The notes: generated from the sequence alone by a model not told the origin. 64,000 bases of DNA from Pseudomonas lurida (GCF_013522705.1 NZ_JAAMRE010000020.1:45186-109185), one strand, 5' to 3'. Counted from the stretch's first letter, positions 1 to 12,130 are shown. Numbers and translations: made by a program.

Positions 1-1670
1 AGCGCGGTATTACCATCCTGGCGAAAAACACCGCCATCAACTGGAACGGCTACCACATCAACATCGTGGACACCCCGGGCCACGCCGACTTCGGCGGCGA
101 AGTAGAACGCGTAATGTCGATGGTCGACTCCGTGCTGCTGCTGGTTGACGCTCAAGACGGCCCTATGCCGCAAACCCGTTTCGTGACCAAGAAGGCTTTC
201 GAAGCCGGCCTGCGTCCGATCGTGTGCATCAACAAGGTTGACCGTCCAGGCGCGCGTCCGGACTGGGTTCTGGACCAGATCTTCGACCTGTTCGACAACC
301 TGGGCGCCACCGAAGAACAGCTGGACTTCAAAGTCGTCTACGCCTCGGCCCTGAACGGCATTGCCGGTCTGGACCACAACGACATGGCCGAAGACATGAC
401 CCCGCTGTACCAGTCGATCGTCGACAACGTACCTGCGCCGAAAGTCGACCGTGACGGTCCGTTCCAGATGCAAATTTCGGCACTGGACTACAACAGCTTC
501 CTGGGTGTTATCGGCGTTGGCCGTATTGCCCGCGGCAGCGTCAAGCCGAACACCCCGGTTGTGGCTATCGGCGCCGATGGCAAGAAACGCAACGGCCGTA
601 TCCTGAAGCTGATGGGTCACCACGGTCTGCACCGTATCGACGTTGAAGAAGCTTTCGCCGGCGACATCGTATGCGTGAGCGGTATGGACTCGCTGTTCAT
701 CTCCGACACCCTGTGCCAGCCGGACAACGTCGAGGCGATGAAGCCTCTGACCGTTGACGAGCCAACCGTTTCCATGACCTTCCAGGTAAACGACTCGCCG
801 TTCTGCGGTAAAGAAGGCAAGTTCGTGACCTCCCGTAACATCAAGGAGCGTCTGGACAAAGAGCTGCTGTACAACGTTGCCCTGCGCGTTGAAGAAGGCG
901 ACTCGGCCGACAAGTTCAAGGTATCCGGCCGTGGTGAGCTGCACCTCTCGGTACTGATCGAAACCATGCGTCGCGAAGGCTTCGAAATGGGTGTTGGTCG
1001 TCCGGAAGTGATCATCCGTCAAGTTGACGGCGTGAAGCAGGAACCGTTCGAAAACGTCACCATCGACACCCCTGAAGAATCCCAGGGCAAGGTCATGGAA
1101 GAGATGGGCCTGCGTAAGGGCGACCTGACCAACATGGTGCCGGATGGCAAGGGCCGTGTACGTCTGGAATACAACATCCCTGCTCGCGGTCTGATCGGTT
1201 TCCGTAACCAGTTCCTGACCCTGACCAACGGTGCTGGCATCCTGACCTCGATCTTCGATCGCTACGACACCATGAAGTCCGGCGACATGTCCGGCCGTCA
1301 GAACGGTGTTCTGGTTTCGGTTGAAACCGGCAAGGCGCTGACCTACTCCCTGGAAACCTTGCAGGCGCGTGGCAAGCTGTTCGTTGAACACGGTCAAGAG
1401 ATCTACAACGGTCAGATCGTTGGTCTGAACAGCCGTGACAACGACATGGGCGTCAACCCAACCAAAGGCAAGAAGCTCGACAACATGCGTGCTTCGGGTA
1501 AAGACGAAACCATCGCCCTGGTTCCACCTGTTCGCTTCACTCTGGAACAGGCCCTGGAATTCATCCAGGACGACGAGCTGTGCGAAGTCACGCCGAAGTC
1601 GATCCGCCTGCGTAAGAAGATCCTGGACGAAGGCGAGCGTACCCGCGCTGCCAAGAAAGCCAAGAACTGA
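1..1670 (+). CDS. typA: TypA/BipA ribosome-associated GTPase, 5' end cut by the window edge
   Basis: Translational GTPase of the EF-G superfamily (BipA/TypA), which binds the 70S ribosome and affects assembly and stress adaptation. The reading frame is open from base 3, before the first in-frame ATG at 66, and translates there as RGITILAKNTAINW, so the gene begins outside the window. Visible motifs are the G3 box DTPGHADFGG, the G4 box NKVD (in CINKVDRPGARPDW), the EF-G domain III/V region and the BipA-type C-terminal domain with GRQNGVLVSVETGKAL. About 555 codons are present of a usual ~605. It ends with TGA just before a strong terminator. Confidence 0.97.
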   Translation, partial: RGITILAKNTAINWNGYHINIVDTPGHADFGGEVERVMSMVDSVLLLVDAQDGPMPQTRFVTKKAFEAGLRPIVCINKVDRPGARPDWVLDQIFDLFDNLGATEEQLDFKVVYASALNGIAGLDHNDMAEDMTPLYQSIVDNVPAPKVDRDGPFQMQISALDYNSFLGVIGVGRIARGSVKPNTPVVAIGADGKKRNGRILKLMGHHGLHRIDVEEAFAGDIVCVSGMDSLFISDTLCQPDNVEAMKPLTVDEPTVSMTFQVNDSPFCGKEGKFVTSRNIKERLDKELLYNVALRVEEGDSADKFKVSGRGELHLSVLIETMRREGFEMGVGRPEVIIRQVDGVKQEPFENVTIDTPEESQGKVMEEMGLRKGDLTNMVPDGKGRVRLEYNIPARGLIGFRNQFLTLTNGAGILTSIFDRYDTMKSGDMSGRQNGVLVSVETGKALTYSLETLQARGKLFVEHGQEIYNGQIVGLNSRDNDMGVNPTKGKKLDNMRASGKDETIALVPPVRFTLEQALEFIQDDELCEVTPKSIRLRKKILDEGERTRAAKKAKN

Positions 1671-1690
1671 GTTAACTCAGGCTGAATGAA

Positions 1691-1727
1691 AAACGCCCCC
1701 GGTCGAAAGGCCGGGGGCGTTTTTTTA
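1691..1727 (+). terminator. Rho-independent terminator of typA
   Basis: A 12-bp perfect GC-rich stem (AAACGCCCCCGG at 1691-1702 with CCGGGGGCGTTT at 1711-1722), an 8-base loop and a run of seven T's, placed 20 bases after the typA stop codon. Confidence 0.93.
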
Positions 1728-1766
1728 TGCCTGACCGTTCCCGCGCTCTGCGTGGGAACGATCAGA

Positions 1767-2201
1767 TCAGAACTTATCGAGGGTCTTGAAGTTAGTCTCG
1801 CGCACCACTTCTTTAGGCTTATACGCGCAATACCCCGGCCGCGGCCCGATCTTCGGGTGGTTACGGCAGGTGTCCGGGCGCTTGTCGTAGATGGTGCAGA
1901 AGCGCGTCTTGCGGTCCAGGTACAGGCAATCGTTGTTGCTCATGCGCTGCAGGGTAAAAATCTCGGATTTGTTGTTGTAGCGCTCGACGATGCCTTCCTT
2001 CTGCAAGCGCTTGGCGATGTTCTTCGGCGGGTCGCCGCGTTCGAACTCATCAACGATGCCAATGCGGATCAGGTCCTTGATCTTCACCTCAACCGGCAGC
2101 GTGCAGCAGCTGGACACGCAGCCACCGCACATATGGCTGGAATATTTCTGCCAGGTTTCGAGACGGTCGAGTTCCGCGGCGGCGATCAGTTGAGGCTTCA
2201 T
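1767..2201 (-). CDS. YkgJ-family cysteine cluster protein
   Basis: Small protein of 144 residues with a YkgJ/UPF0153-type cysteine pattern: CGGC and CC near residues 25-33 (MCGGCVSSCC) and later Cys residues in NDCLYL, RFCTIYDKRPDTC and GYCAYKP. The family is thought to bind a metal or an iron-sulfur cluster; its biochemical role is not established. The ATG at 2199-2201 follows a GGAACC-type weak ribosome site. It is convergent with typA, and the region before it is shared with the divergent glgP promoter. Family assignment is firm, function unknown. Confidence 0.88.
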   Translation of the reverse strand: MKPQLIAAAELDRLETWQKYSSHMCGGCVSSCCTLPVEVKIKDLIRIGIVDEFERGDPPKNIAKRLQKEGIVERYNNKSEIFTLQRMSNNDCLYLDRKTRFCTIYDKRPDTCRNHPKIGPRPGYCAYKPKEVVRETNFKTLDKF

Positions 2202-2429
2202 CAGGGTTCCAGGATGGGGCGGTAGCAGGGCGCGCGATCATACCGGGATTGATGATTTTTTGAACAATATTTTCAGCTTTTTCCTTCGCGGCAGGGATTG
2301 GGCACGCCCCCTGCATCTAATCCCGTCAACAGTAAATGAGTTAAAAAATTGACGAACCAGAGCCTGCAACCGCGTGTCAGAGCGTCTAGGCTCTAGCAAC
2401 TCCTTCTATCTCGCCCGAGGTCGCATTTG

Positions 2430-4880
<2,451 letters not shown>

Positions 4881-4896
4881 ACCTGGCAAATCGAAA

Positions 4897-4990
4897 GTAC
4901 GGGAGGGGGCTTGCCTCCGATGGCAGGGTGTCAGTTTGCAGATATGTGGACTGGTACACCGCTATCGGGAGCAAGTCCCCTCCCACATTG
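4897..4990. repeat. REPIN: two inverted REP sequences
   Basis: One REP copy reads ACGGGAGGGGGCTTGCCTCC (about 4899-4930) and a second lies in the opposite orientation, ending GCAAGTCCCCTCCCACATTG at 4990. Pairs of this kind are Pseudomonas REP doublets mobilised in trans by RAYT transposases. It fills most of the gap between glgP and the DUF2339 gene and could fold into a long hairpin ending glgP transcripts. Confidence 0.85.
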
Positions 4991-5038
4991 GTTGCGCGTC
5001 GATATACTGAGCGCCGGTTCGCTTAGGGAATATCGTCG

Positions 5039-8000
5039 ATGCAATGGATTTTCATGCTGGTTGGCCTGGTGCTCGGCTGGACGCTCGATGAGTCGTTCTA
5101 TGATGCAGGCATGGCTGCGCTGCTGGGGCTGGGCATTGGCCAGGCCATTCGCCTGTCGATGCTGTCGTCCAAGGCGGACCAACAGGGGCGCCAGCTGGAG
5201 ATCGCGCAAAAAGCCCTGAGCGCTGTCGAGCAGCGTCTGGCGCAATTGGAGAAACCCGCACGACAACCCGATCCCACGCCTGCGCCGGCTGCACGCGCGG
5301 TGTTTGTCGAGGCGCCTGTCGCCGAATCCGCCAAAACCCCACCCGCACCGCAAATCAAGGCGCCCGAACTCGTCTGGGAATTGCCGCCTGACCTCGCACC
5401 CGTGGCCGTCGCCAAACAAGCCAGCCAACCATTGCCCGACGATGTGTGGGCATCGGCTCCAGTACCTGCACCCGCACCTGCACCGCGTGCTAAAGAACCT
5501 GCCGTACCCCGTGGCCCCAATCTGATCGAGCGTGCCCTCGGCGGCGCGCGTAACTGGCTGTTTGGCGGCAACACCGTGCTGCGCGTCGGTGTGGTGCTGT
5601 TATTTCTCGGCCTGGCGTTCCTGCTGCGCTATGCCACCGAAGGCATGGTGGTGCCGATCGAGGTGCGTTACGCCGGGGTGGCGGCGGCGGCCGTCGGCCT
5701 GCTGGGCCTGGGCTGGTGGTTGCGACTGCGCAACAGTCACTATGGGTTGATGCTGCAAGGCACCGGGATTGCGGTGTTGTACCTCACGGTGTTCGCCGCG
5801 ATGCGTCTGCACCCGCTGATCGATCCGAGCGCGGCGCTCGGGCTTTTGGTGGCGGTGACGGTGTTTTCGGCCATCCTGGCGATTACCCAGGATGCGCTGG
5901 GGCTGGCCTGCGCGGCGGCGCTTGGCGGGTTTGCCGCGCCGATCCTGACGTCTACCGGTTCAGGTAATCATGTGGCGTTGTTCAGTTACTTCGCCTTGCT
6001 CAATACCGGCATCCTCGCCATCGCCTGGTTCAAGGCCTGGCGCTTGCTCAACCTGATCGGTTTCGTCGGCACCTTCGGTATCGGCTTTGCCTGGGGCCTG
6101 CGTTCCTACACCCCGGAACTGCTGTGGAGCACCGAGCCGTTCCTGGTGTTGTTCTTCCTGATGTACCTGGCCATCGGCCTGTTGTTTGCGCGCCGCAAAT
6201 TGTTGGAGATGCGCGACGCGCCGGAAGACGACAGCCGTGGCGCACTGTTGCGCTGGTCGGCGGCCAAGGGCGATTACGTCGACGGCAGCATGCTGTTCGG
6301 CCCGCCGCTGGTGGGCTTTGGCCTGCAGTTCGCGCTGGTGCAGCACCTGGAATTCGCGGCGGCGTTCAGCGCGTTGGGCCTGGGCATCATCTATATGGGC
6401 CTGGCCCGAATACTCAGCGGCGGGCGCGCGTTGCTGCTGGCGGAAACCTGCCTGGCTCTGGGCGTCATATTCGCCAGCCTGGCTATTCCACTGGGGCTGG
6501 ACGCACGCTGGACCGCTGCCGCCTGGGCGGTGGAAGGTGCCGGCATCTTCTGGCTCGGCTTGCGTCAGCAGCGGCCATTGGCCCGGGCATTCGGCCTGTT
6601 GCTGCAACTGGGCTCTGCGTTGGCGTTCCTCAGCGAACTGCATCGGGGCGAGCACACCCTACTCGAAGGCGCGCCATTGGGCGCGCTGCTGCTGGGCGCG
6701 GCGTTGCTGTTCAGCTTCGATCAATTACGCAAAGCTTCGACCGAGCAGGCCGCAGAGTGGGAGCGTAAAGGCCTGCCGGTACTGGCCAGCCTTGGCTTGA
6801 GCTGCCTGTACCTGCTGGCACCGTTGCTGCTGCTGACCCAAGGTACCGCGATCAGCTGGGCCGTCGCCGGCCTGGCGACACTGTTGATCGGCCTGCGCAT
6901 CGGCTCCAGGACGTTCCTGTTTACCGCGTTCGCCGTGCAACTGTTGGGCGGAGCGCTGTTCCTGCTGCGCCTGAAGGGCGGTGAAGGCGAAGCGGTGTTC
7001 GACGCCGGTTGGAGTGGTTTGTTGACCGCGTCACTCATCGGCCTGGCCTTGATCGGCGGCATGTTGCTGGCGGCGCGTGACGACCGGGTGCGCGGCGATG
7101 TGCGGCTGTTGCGTGGGCTATCGGTGGTATTGCTCGCCGGCCTGGTGCTGATCAACCTCGCGGTGCTGTTCGTGCTGCCATGGGCCAGCGCCAGTGGCGT
7201 ATGGGCACTCAGTGGTTTGTTGATTATCTGGCTGAGCCTGTACCTGCAACAGCGCGTGAGTTTTGTGTTTGGGTTGTTGCTGCAACTGATCGGCGGCGGT
7301 TCGTTCCTGCTGTCGGTGTCGGCGCTGCTCGGGCCGTTGTCCGGCGAGGCTCTGCGGCCCCTGGCGCACAGCGGCTTCTGGACACCGATGGTGCTGGGCC
7401 TGGCCGCGCTGGTCGGCGCCTGGCGCCTGCAACGTCAGCCTCATGCGCCGCTGTTTACCGCGCTGAAGCTGCAGCGTCTGTCCGACCTGCTGCTGGTGTG
7501 GGGCGCGGCCTGGTGGACCCTGGCGGTGAGCGGCGAAGTGCTGCGGTTTATTCCCGACGAGCTGCAAGGCTCCGTCTTGCTGGGGACTGCGGCGCTCAGC
7601 GTGGCGATCTGGAGTGTCTGCGCGACGCGCTTGCGCTGGGCCTCCCTGGGCATGCTTTGCACCCTGCTGATGCCGGCGGCGGGCATGGTGTTGCTGGTGT
7701 CCGCCCATACCTATTACCACCCGGCGGCGCGCTACGGCTGGCTGGCCTGGTTGGCAGTGTTTGCCGTGCATTTCGTCTCGCTGCGGCGGTTGGCGGCGGT
7801 GGTGCCTGGCAAAGTGCTGAGTATTGCCCACGTGTTGGGCTGCTGGATGCTGATCGGTGTGCTGGCCCTGGAACTGCGTTACGGCCTGTTGAGCCTGTCC
7901 AGCGAATACAACGCCTGGCGTTGGCTGGGCTGGGCGATTCTGCCGAGTCTGTACCTGGTGCTGGCCGCCGCGCCGCGCCAATGGCCGTGGCCGGTGGCGG

Positions 8001-8617
8001 TGTATCCGCGTGAGTACCGTGTGCTCGCCGCGCTGCCCCTGGCGGTGTTGATGCTCGGCTGGTTCTGGCTGGCCAACACCTTCAGCGACGGCACGGCCAA
8101 GCCGCTGCCGTATGTGCCGCTGCTCAACCCGCTGGACCTGGGCCTGCTGTTCGCCTTGCTGGGTGTGTACCTGTTGTCGCGCAGTGTGGCGCCGCAACGT
8201 GGACCACGGGCGCAGCTGATCGCACAAGGTGTGGCGGGTGTTTCGCTGTTTGCGTTCTTCACCGCGCTGGTGATGCGCACCGCGCACCATTGGGGCGGCG
8301 TGCCATTCCAGCTGGATGCGCTGCTGGCGTCGATGCTGGTGCAGGCCAGCCTGTCGATCGTGTGGACGCTGATCGCCCTCGGCCTGATGATCGGCGGCCA
8401 TTTGCGTCATCGTCGCGATGTATGGCTGATCGGTGCGGCGCTGATCGCAGTGGTGGTCGCCAAGCTGTTCTTTGTCGAGCTGAGCAACCGTGGTGGCCTG
8501 GCGCGGATCGTATCGTTCATCGGCGTGGGCGGGTTGTTGCTGGTGGTGGGCTATTTCGCACCGCTGCCGCCCAAGCGTGCCGAACCCGTATTGGAAACTG
8601 AAGGAGCAACCTCTTGA
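5039..8617 (+). CDS. DUF2339 large polytopic membrane protein
   Basis: Inner-membrane protein of 1192 residues. After a first hydrophobic segment (about 1-42) comes a short coiled coil (about 45-75), then a Pro/Ala-rich linker to about residue 160. The conserved block LIERALGGARNWLFGGNTVL follows, then more than twenty hydrophobic segments to the C-terminus. This matches the DUF2339 family, whose function is not known. ATG at 5039 follows AGGGA. It overlaps the next gene, a DUF3999 protein, by four bases, which suggests coupled translation and a shared complex. I could find no catalytic motif. Confidence 0.85.
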   Translation: MQWIFMLVGLVLGWTLDESFYDAGMAALLGLGIGQAIRLSMLSSKADQQGRQLEIAQKALSAVEQRLAQLEKPARQPDPTPAPAARAVFVEAPVAESAKTPPAPQIKAPELVWELPPDLAPVAVAKQASQPLPDDVWASAPVPAPAPAPRAKEPAVPRGPNLIERALGGARNWLFGGNTVLRVGVVLLFLGLAFLLRYATEGMVVPIEVRYAGVAAAAVGLLGLGWWLRLRNSHYGLMLQGTGIAVLYLTVFAAMRLHPLIDPSAALGLLVAVTVFSAILAITQDALGLACAAALGGFAAPILTSTGSGNHVALFSYFALLNTGILAIAWFKAWRLLNLIGFVGTFGIGFAWGLRSYTPELLWSTEPFLVLFFLMYLAIGLLFARRKLLEMRDAPEDDSRGALLRWSAAKGDYVDGSMLFGPPLVGFGLQFALVQHLEFAAAFSALGLGIIYMGLARILSGGRALLLAETCLALGVIFASLAIPLGLDARWTAAAWAVEGAGIFWLGLRQQRPLARAFGLLLQLGSALAFLSELHRGEHTLLEGAPLGALLLGAALLFSFDQLRKASTEQAAEWERKGLPVLASLGLSCLYLLAPLLLLTQGTAISWAVAGLATLLIGLRIGSRTFLFTAFAVQLLGGALFLLRLKGGEGEAVFDAGWSGLLTASLIGLALIGGMLLAARDDRVRGDVRLLRGLSVVLLAGLVLINLAVLFVLPWASASGVWALSGLLIIWLSLYLQQRVSFVFGLLLQLIGGGSFLLSVSALLGPLSGEALRPLAHSGFWTPMVLGLAALVGAWRLQRQPHAPLFTALKLQRLSDLLLVWGAAWWTLAVSGEVLRFIPDELQGSVLLGTAALSVAIWSVCATRLRWASLGMLCTLLMPAAGMVLLVSAHTYYHPAARYGWLAWLAVFAVHFVSLRRLAAVVPGKVLSIAHVLGCWMLIGVLALELRYGLLSLSSEYNAWRWLGWAILPSLYLVLAAAPRQWPWPVAVYPREYRVLAALPLAVLMLGWFWLANTFSDGTAKPLPYVPLLNPLDLGLLFALLGVYLLSRSVAPQRGPRAQLIAQGVAGVSLFAFFTALVMRTAHHWGGVPFQLDALLASMLVQASLSIVWTLIALGLMIGGHLRHRRDVWLIGAALIAVVVAKLFFVELSNRGGLARIVSFIGVGGLLLVVGYFAPLPPKRAEPVLETEGATS

Positions 8618-9969
8618 TCGGTAAGTTGAGCGTGGCCGTGGCGGGCATGTGTGTGGCGCTGTCTGTGGGGGCCCAGGAAGGTCCGGCTGATTTCACCACG
8701 CAGGTGCCGCTGAGCGTCAGCGGCAACGGCCCCTGGTATCGCCTGGAACTGCCCCTGGCCGTACAACTGAATGCGCGCCAGGCCGATCTGAGCGACCTGC
8801 GGGTGTTCAATGCCGCCGGCGAGCCGCAGGCGTATGCGTTGTCGCGCCAGGCATCGTCAAGCTCGGAAAGCCGTGTGCTGACCGACGTGAAGTGGTTCCC
8901 GCTGTACGCCGCCGACACCCGCGAAACGTTACCCGGCGTGGTGATGAAAACCACCACCGAAGGCACTCTGGTAGAGATCAAGCCGTCCACTGCCGCCAAG
9001 CCCGGCGGGCAGGTGCTGCGCGGTTGGGTGCTGGATGCCAGTGCAATCAAGGCGCCGTTGCAGCAGTTGAGCCTCGACTGGAACCTTGAACAGGAAGGCT
9101 TTCAGCGTTTCACTATCGAAGCCAGCGATGACCTGCAGCACTGGGAGTCCTGGGGCGATGGGCAAGTGGCGCGATTGTCGTTCGCCGACCAACGGGTTGA
9201 ACAGCATGATGTCAGCCTGCCCGGTCAGTCCGCGCGTTACCTGCGCCTGCTGTGGCAGGGCCAGGCAGCGCCAGTGCTGACATCGGCCAAGCTGGTAAGC
9301 GCTACTCGCAGCAGCCTGCCGCAGCCGCTGGTGTGGTCGCCGCCGCTGGCGGGCGAGCGATTGGGGGCCGGTGAATACAGCTGGCAACTGCCCGCGGGCC
9401 TGAGTGCCGAGCGCATGCGCATCGAATTATCGCAGCCCAACACCCTGGCGCCGGTCAATGTGTCCGGGCGGCGCGACAGCCAGCAGAGTTGGCAGCCGTT
9501 GAGCTCGGGCCTGCTTTATCGCCTGACTCAGAACGGCCACGACGTGGTGCAGGATGAGTTGCCGTTGCCGGGCCAGGTGCTCAACCAGATCCGCTTGCAG
9601 GTGGACGAGCGCGGCGGTGGCCTGGGTGCCCAGGCGCCGGCGTTGCGTTATGCGGTGCGCGCCACGCAGGTGGTGTTCCTGGCGCGGGGCGAACCGCCGT
9701 TCACGCTGGCGCTGGGCAATATCACGGTGAAGGCCGCAAGCCTGCCGCTGTCCACGCTGATCCCTGACTACAGTGCCGAGCGTCTGAACGCCCTGGGGCA
9801 GGCCAGGGTAGCGGGCGAGGCAGTGGTCAAACCGGCTGTCGTTGTCGTAGCCCCCGAGGTGGGTCGCGACTGGAAGAAGCTGGGTCTATGGGCCGTGCTG
9901 CTGCTGGGCGTGGCCGTGCTGGGAGCCATGGCCTACAGTTTGTTGCGCAAACCGCAGGGCCAGCCGTGA
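8614..9969 (+). CDS. DUF3999 periplasmic protein with C-terminal membrane anchor
   Basis: 451 residues: a signal peptide (about 1-20, ending SVGAQ), a large beta-rich periplasmic region and one C-terminal transmembrane helix (about 420-442) followed by a short basic tail. This fits DUF3999. Residues around 160-210 (FTIEASDDLQHWESWGDG, then ARYLRLLW) resemble a discoidin/F5-8C type sugar-binding sandwich by eye. The TTG start at 8614 overlaps the DUF2339 stop (TTGA) and is supported by AAGGAG at 8601-8606. Function unknown; pairing with DUF2339 suggests a joint envelope role. Confidence 0.83.
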   Translation: MIGKLSVAVAGMCVALSVGAQEGPADFTTQVPLSVSGNGPWYRLELPLAVQLNARQADLSDLRVFNAAGEPQAYALSRQASSSSESRVLTDVKWFPLYAADTRETLPGVVMKTTTEGTLVEIKPSTAAKPGGQVLRGWVLDASAIKAPLQQLSLDWNLEQEGFQRFTIEASDDLQHWESWGDGQVARLSFADQRVEQHDVSLPGQSARYLRLLWQGQAAPVLTSAKLVSATRSSLPQPLVWSPPLAGERLGAGEYSWQLPAGLSAERMRIELSQPNTLAPVNVSGRRDSQQSWQPLSSGLLYRLTQNGHDVVQDELPLPGQVLNQIRLQVDERGGGLGAQAPALRYAVRATQVVFLARGEPPFTLALGNITVKAASLPLSTLIPDYSAERLNALGQARVAGEAVVKPAVVVVAPEVGRDWKKLGLWAVLLLGVAVLGAMAYSLLRKPQGQP

Positions 9970-10066
9970 ACTCTATTGGGGTTAAATCCTCTGATGAGAG
10001 GAAATCAGCCCCGACTCGCGCTAAACTGCGCGGGTTTTCAAGCCCCCCCATTCATCGGAGCCTTCC

Positions 10067-11077
10067 ATGTCCCGCGTTACCTTGAGTCGCTATTTGATCG
10101 AGCAGACCCGCAGCAACAACACGCCTGCCGATCTGCGCTTCCTTATCGAAGTGGTGGCGCGTGCCTGCAAGGAAATCAGCCACGCCGTGTCCAAAGGTGC
10201 ACTGGGCGGTGTCCTGGGCAGCATGGGCACTGAAAACGTGCAGGGCGAAGTGCAGAAGAAGCTCGACGTGCTGTCCAACGAGATCCTGCTTGAAGCCAAC
10301 GAATGGGGCGGTCACCTGGCCGGCATGGCGTCCGAAGAAATGGACAATGCCTACCAGATCCCGGGCAAATACCCTAAAGGCGCCTACCTGCTGGTATTCG
10401 ACCCTCTGGACGGTTCTTCCAACATCGACATCAACGCACCGGTGGGCACCATCTTCTCGGTACTGCGTTGCCCGAACGAATACCTGAGCCAGAACGAAGC
10501 CCTGAACGAAAAGGCCTTCCTGCAGCCAGGCACCGAGCAGGTCGCCGCCGGTTACGCGATCTATGGTCCACAGACCATGCTGGTACTGACCCTGGGCGAC
10601 GGCGTCAAGGGCTTCACCCTGGACCGCGAGATGGGCAGCTTCGTGTTGACCCACGAAGACATCTCGATTCCTGCTTCCACCCAGGAATTTGCGATCAACA
10701 TGTCCAACCAGCGTCACTGGGAAGCGCCGGTACAGCGCTACGTCAATGAGTTGATGGAAGGCGAAGAAGGCCCGTTGAAGAAGAACTTCAACATGCGCTG
10801 GGTGGCGGCAATGGTGGCCGACGTGCACCGTATCCTCACCCGTGGCGGCCTGTTCATGTACCCACGCGACAGCCGCGAGCCGTCCAAGCCGGGCAAGCTG
10901 CGCCTGATGTACGAAGCCAACCCGATGTCGTTCCTGGTCGAGCAGGCGGGCGGTGCGTCCACCGACGGCCACCAGCGCATTCTCGACATCCGGCCTGAAG
11001 GCCTGCACCAGCGCGTGGCGGTGTTCCTGGGTTCGAAGGAAGAGGTTGAGCGCGTCACGGCCTATCACAAGCAGTAA
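10067..11077 (+). CDS. fbp: Fructose-1,6-bisphosphatase class 1
   Basis: Gluconeogenic enzyme that hydrolyses fructose-1,6-bisphosphate to fructose-6-phosphate. The 336-residue length is standard for class 1. The metal-binding signature DPLDGSSNID and the downstream motif NPMSFLVEQAGGASTDG are intact. Start at ATG 10067 (MSRVTLSRYL), matching family N-termini. It is monocistronic: a 97-base gap with its own promoter precedes it and a terminator follows. Confidence 0.97.
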   Translation: MSRVTLSRYLIEQTRSNNTPADLRFLIEVVARACKEISHAVSKGALGGVLGSMGTENVQGEVQKKLDVLSNEILLEANEWGGHLAGMASEEMDNAYQIPGKYPKGAYLLVFDPLDGSSNIDINAPVGTIFSVLRCPNEYLSQNEALNEKAFLQPGTEQVAAGYAIYGPQTMLVLTLGDGVKGFTLDREMGSFVLTHEDISIPASTQEFAINMSNQRHWEAPVQRYVNELMEGEEGPLKKNFNMRWVAAMVADVHRILTRGGLFMYPRDSREPSKPGKLRLMYEANPMSFLVEQAGGASTDGHQRILDIRPEGLHQRVAVFLGSKEEVERVTAYHKQ

Positions 11078-11127
11078 GCTGCCGCGACCGGTAATCGGTG
11101 TGGTTGTGAGCCGGTTCACCGTTAAGG

Positions 11128-11166
11128 AAGCCCCGAAACGTTTCAGCGTTTTCGGGGCTTTTTTGT
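11128..11166 (+). terminator. Rho-independent terminator of fbp
   Basis: Inverted repeat AAGCCCCGAAA (11128-11138) pairing with TTTTCGGGGCTT (11149-11160), followed by a T-rich tract, 50 bases after the fbp stop. Confidence 0.88.
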
Positions 11167-11253
11167 TTTCGCCCGTCGGGAACCAGACACCTCTTTTCCC
11201 TTCTAAGCTTCTGGCAGATACCCAAGCTGCTTCGCCCCTCCAGGAGTTTTCCC

Positions 11254-11508
11254 ATGTCGTTACGTCGTCTCGCCCTGCTGACTTTTTGTGTTGTGTTGGC
11301 CGCTTGCAGCAAGGTCAACCAAGAGAACTACGCAAAGTTGTCGGCCGGGATGCCCAAGGCCGAGGTGGAGTCGCTGCTGGGTAAGCCGACGGACTGTTCC
11401 GGCGCACTGGGCATGTCCAGCTGCACCTGGGGCGATAAAAACAGCTTTATCAGCGTTCAATATGCCGGTGACAAGGTTCTGATGTTTTCCGGGCAAGGCC
11501 TGAAGTAA
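11254..11508 (+). CDS. Small outer-membrane-type lipoprotein, BamE/DUF3862-like
   Basis: 84 residues with a lipoprotein signal (LAAC lipobox, Cys18) and a short domain whose pattern LSAGMPKAEVESLLGKPTDC resembles the SmpA/OmlA-like fold of BamE and DUF3862 proteins. The mature part is only about 67 residues, too small to be BamE itself. CAGGAG stands before the ATG. The next gene is another lipoprotein 30 bases downstream, so the two are probably cotranscribed. Confidence 0.82.
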   Translation: MSLRRLALLTFCVVLAACSKVNQENYAKLSAGMPKAEVESLLGKPTDCSGALGMSSCTWGDKNSFISVQYAGDKVLMFSGQGLK

Positions 11509-11538
11509 ACCGGGGCGAGAGCCTACGGGAGAAGAAGA

Positions 11539-12108
11539 ATGATGCGTTTTGTTTTGTTTCTTTGTGCCAGCCTGTTTTTGGCGGGCTGCGCCAGTCATTC
11601 TGGCGATGATCTGCAACCCAAGACCGCGAGCAACGTCAACCTGCATCGCTACCAGGGCACCTGGTATGAGCTGGCTCGCTTGCCGATGTACTTCCAGCGC
11701 AACTGCGCGCAATCCGAAGCCCGCTACACACTGATGCCCGACGGCGATATGTCGGTATTCAACCGCTGCCTGACGAACCAGTGGAAGTGGGAAGAAGCCA
11801 GGGGCACGGCCACACCGCAGGTGCCGGGCAAGACCGACAAGCTCTGGGTCGAATTCAATAACTGGTTCACTGCACTGTTGCCGGGCGTCGCCAAGGGCGA
11901 TTACTGGGTGTTGTATGTCAGCGATGACTACAAGACCGCCATCGTCGGCAGCCCGAGCCGTCGCTATATGTGGATTCTGTCGCGCACGCCGACCGTGAAT
12001 GCCGACACCCGCGAAGACCTGCTCAGCAGGGCGCGTCAGCAGGGGTATGACACCACGCGGTTGATCTGGCGTACGCCGGACAAGCAGATGGCCAAGAGTT
12101 CGCAGTAA
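11539..12108 (+). CDS. blc: Bacterial lipocalin, outer-membrane lipoprotein
   Basis: 189 residues with lipobox LAGC (Cys near residue 17) and the lipocalin signature GTWYELARLPMYFQRNC at the start of the barrel, then DDYKTAIVGSPSRRYMWILSRT late in the protein, as in E. coli Blc. Lipocalins of this class bind fatty acids or lysophospholipids in the outer membrane. ATG at 11539 (MMRF) follows a purine-rich stretch; ATG at 11542 is also possible. Confidence 0.92.
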   Translation: MMRFVLFLCASLFLAGCASHSGDDLQPKTASNVNLHRYQGTWYELARLPMYFQRNCAQSEARYTLMPDGDMSVFNRCLTNQWKWEEARGTATPQVPGKTDKLWVEFNNWFTALLPGVAKGDYWVLYVSDDYKTAIVGSPSRRYMWILSRTPTVNADTREDLLSRARQQGYDTTRLIWRTPDKQMAKSSQ

Positions 12109-12130
12109 CCCTGGATCACCACAAGGCTAC

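Noticed and set aside
1..65. typA as a truncated gene starting at ATG 66
   Set aside because: The frame is open to the left edge and encodes conserved TypA residues before the ATG; the cut is due to the window.
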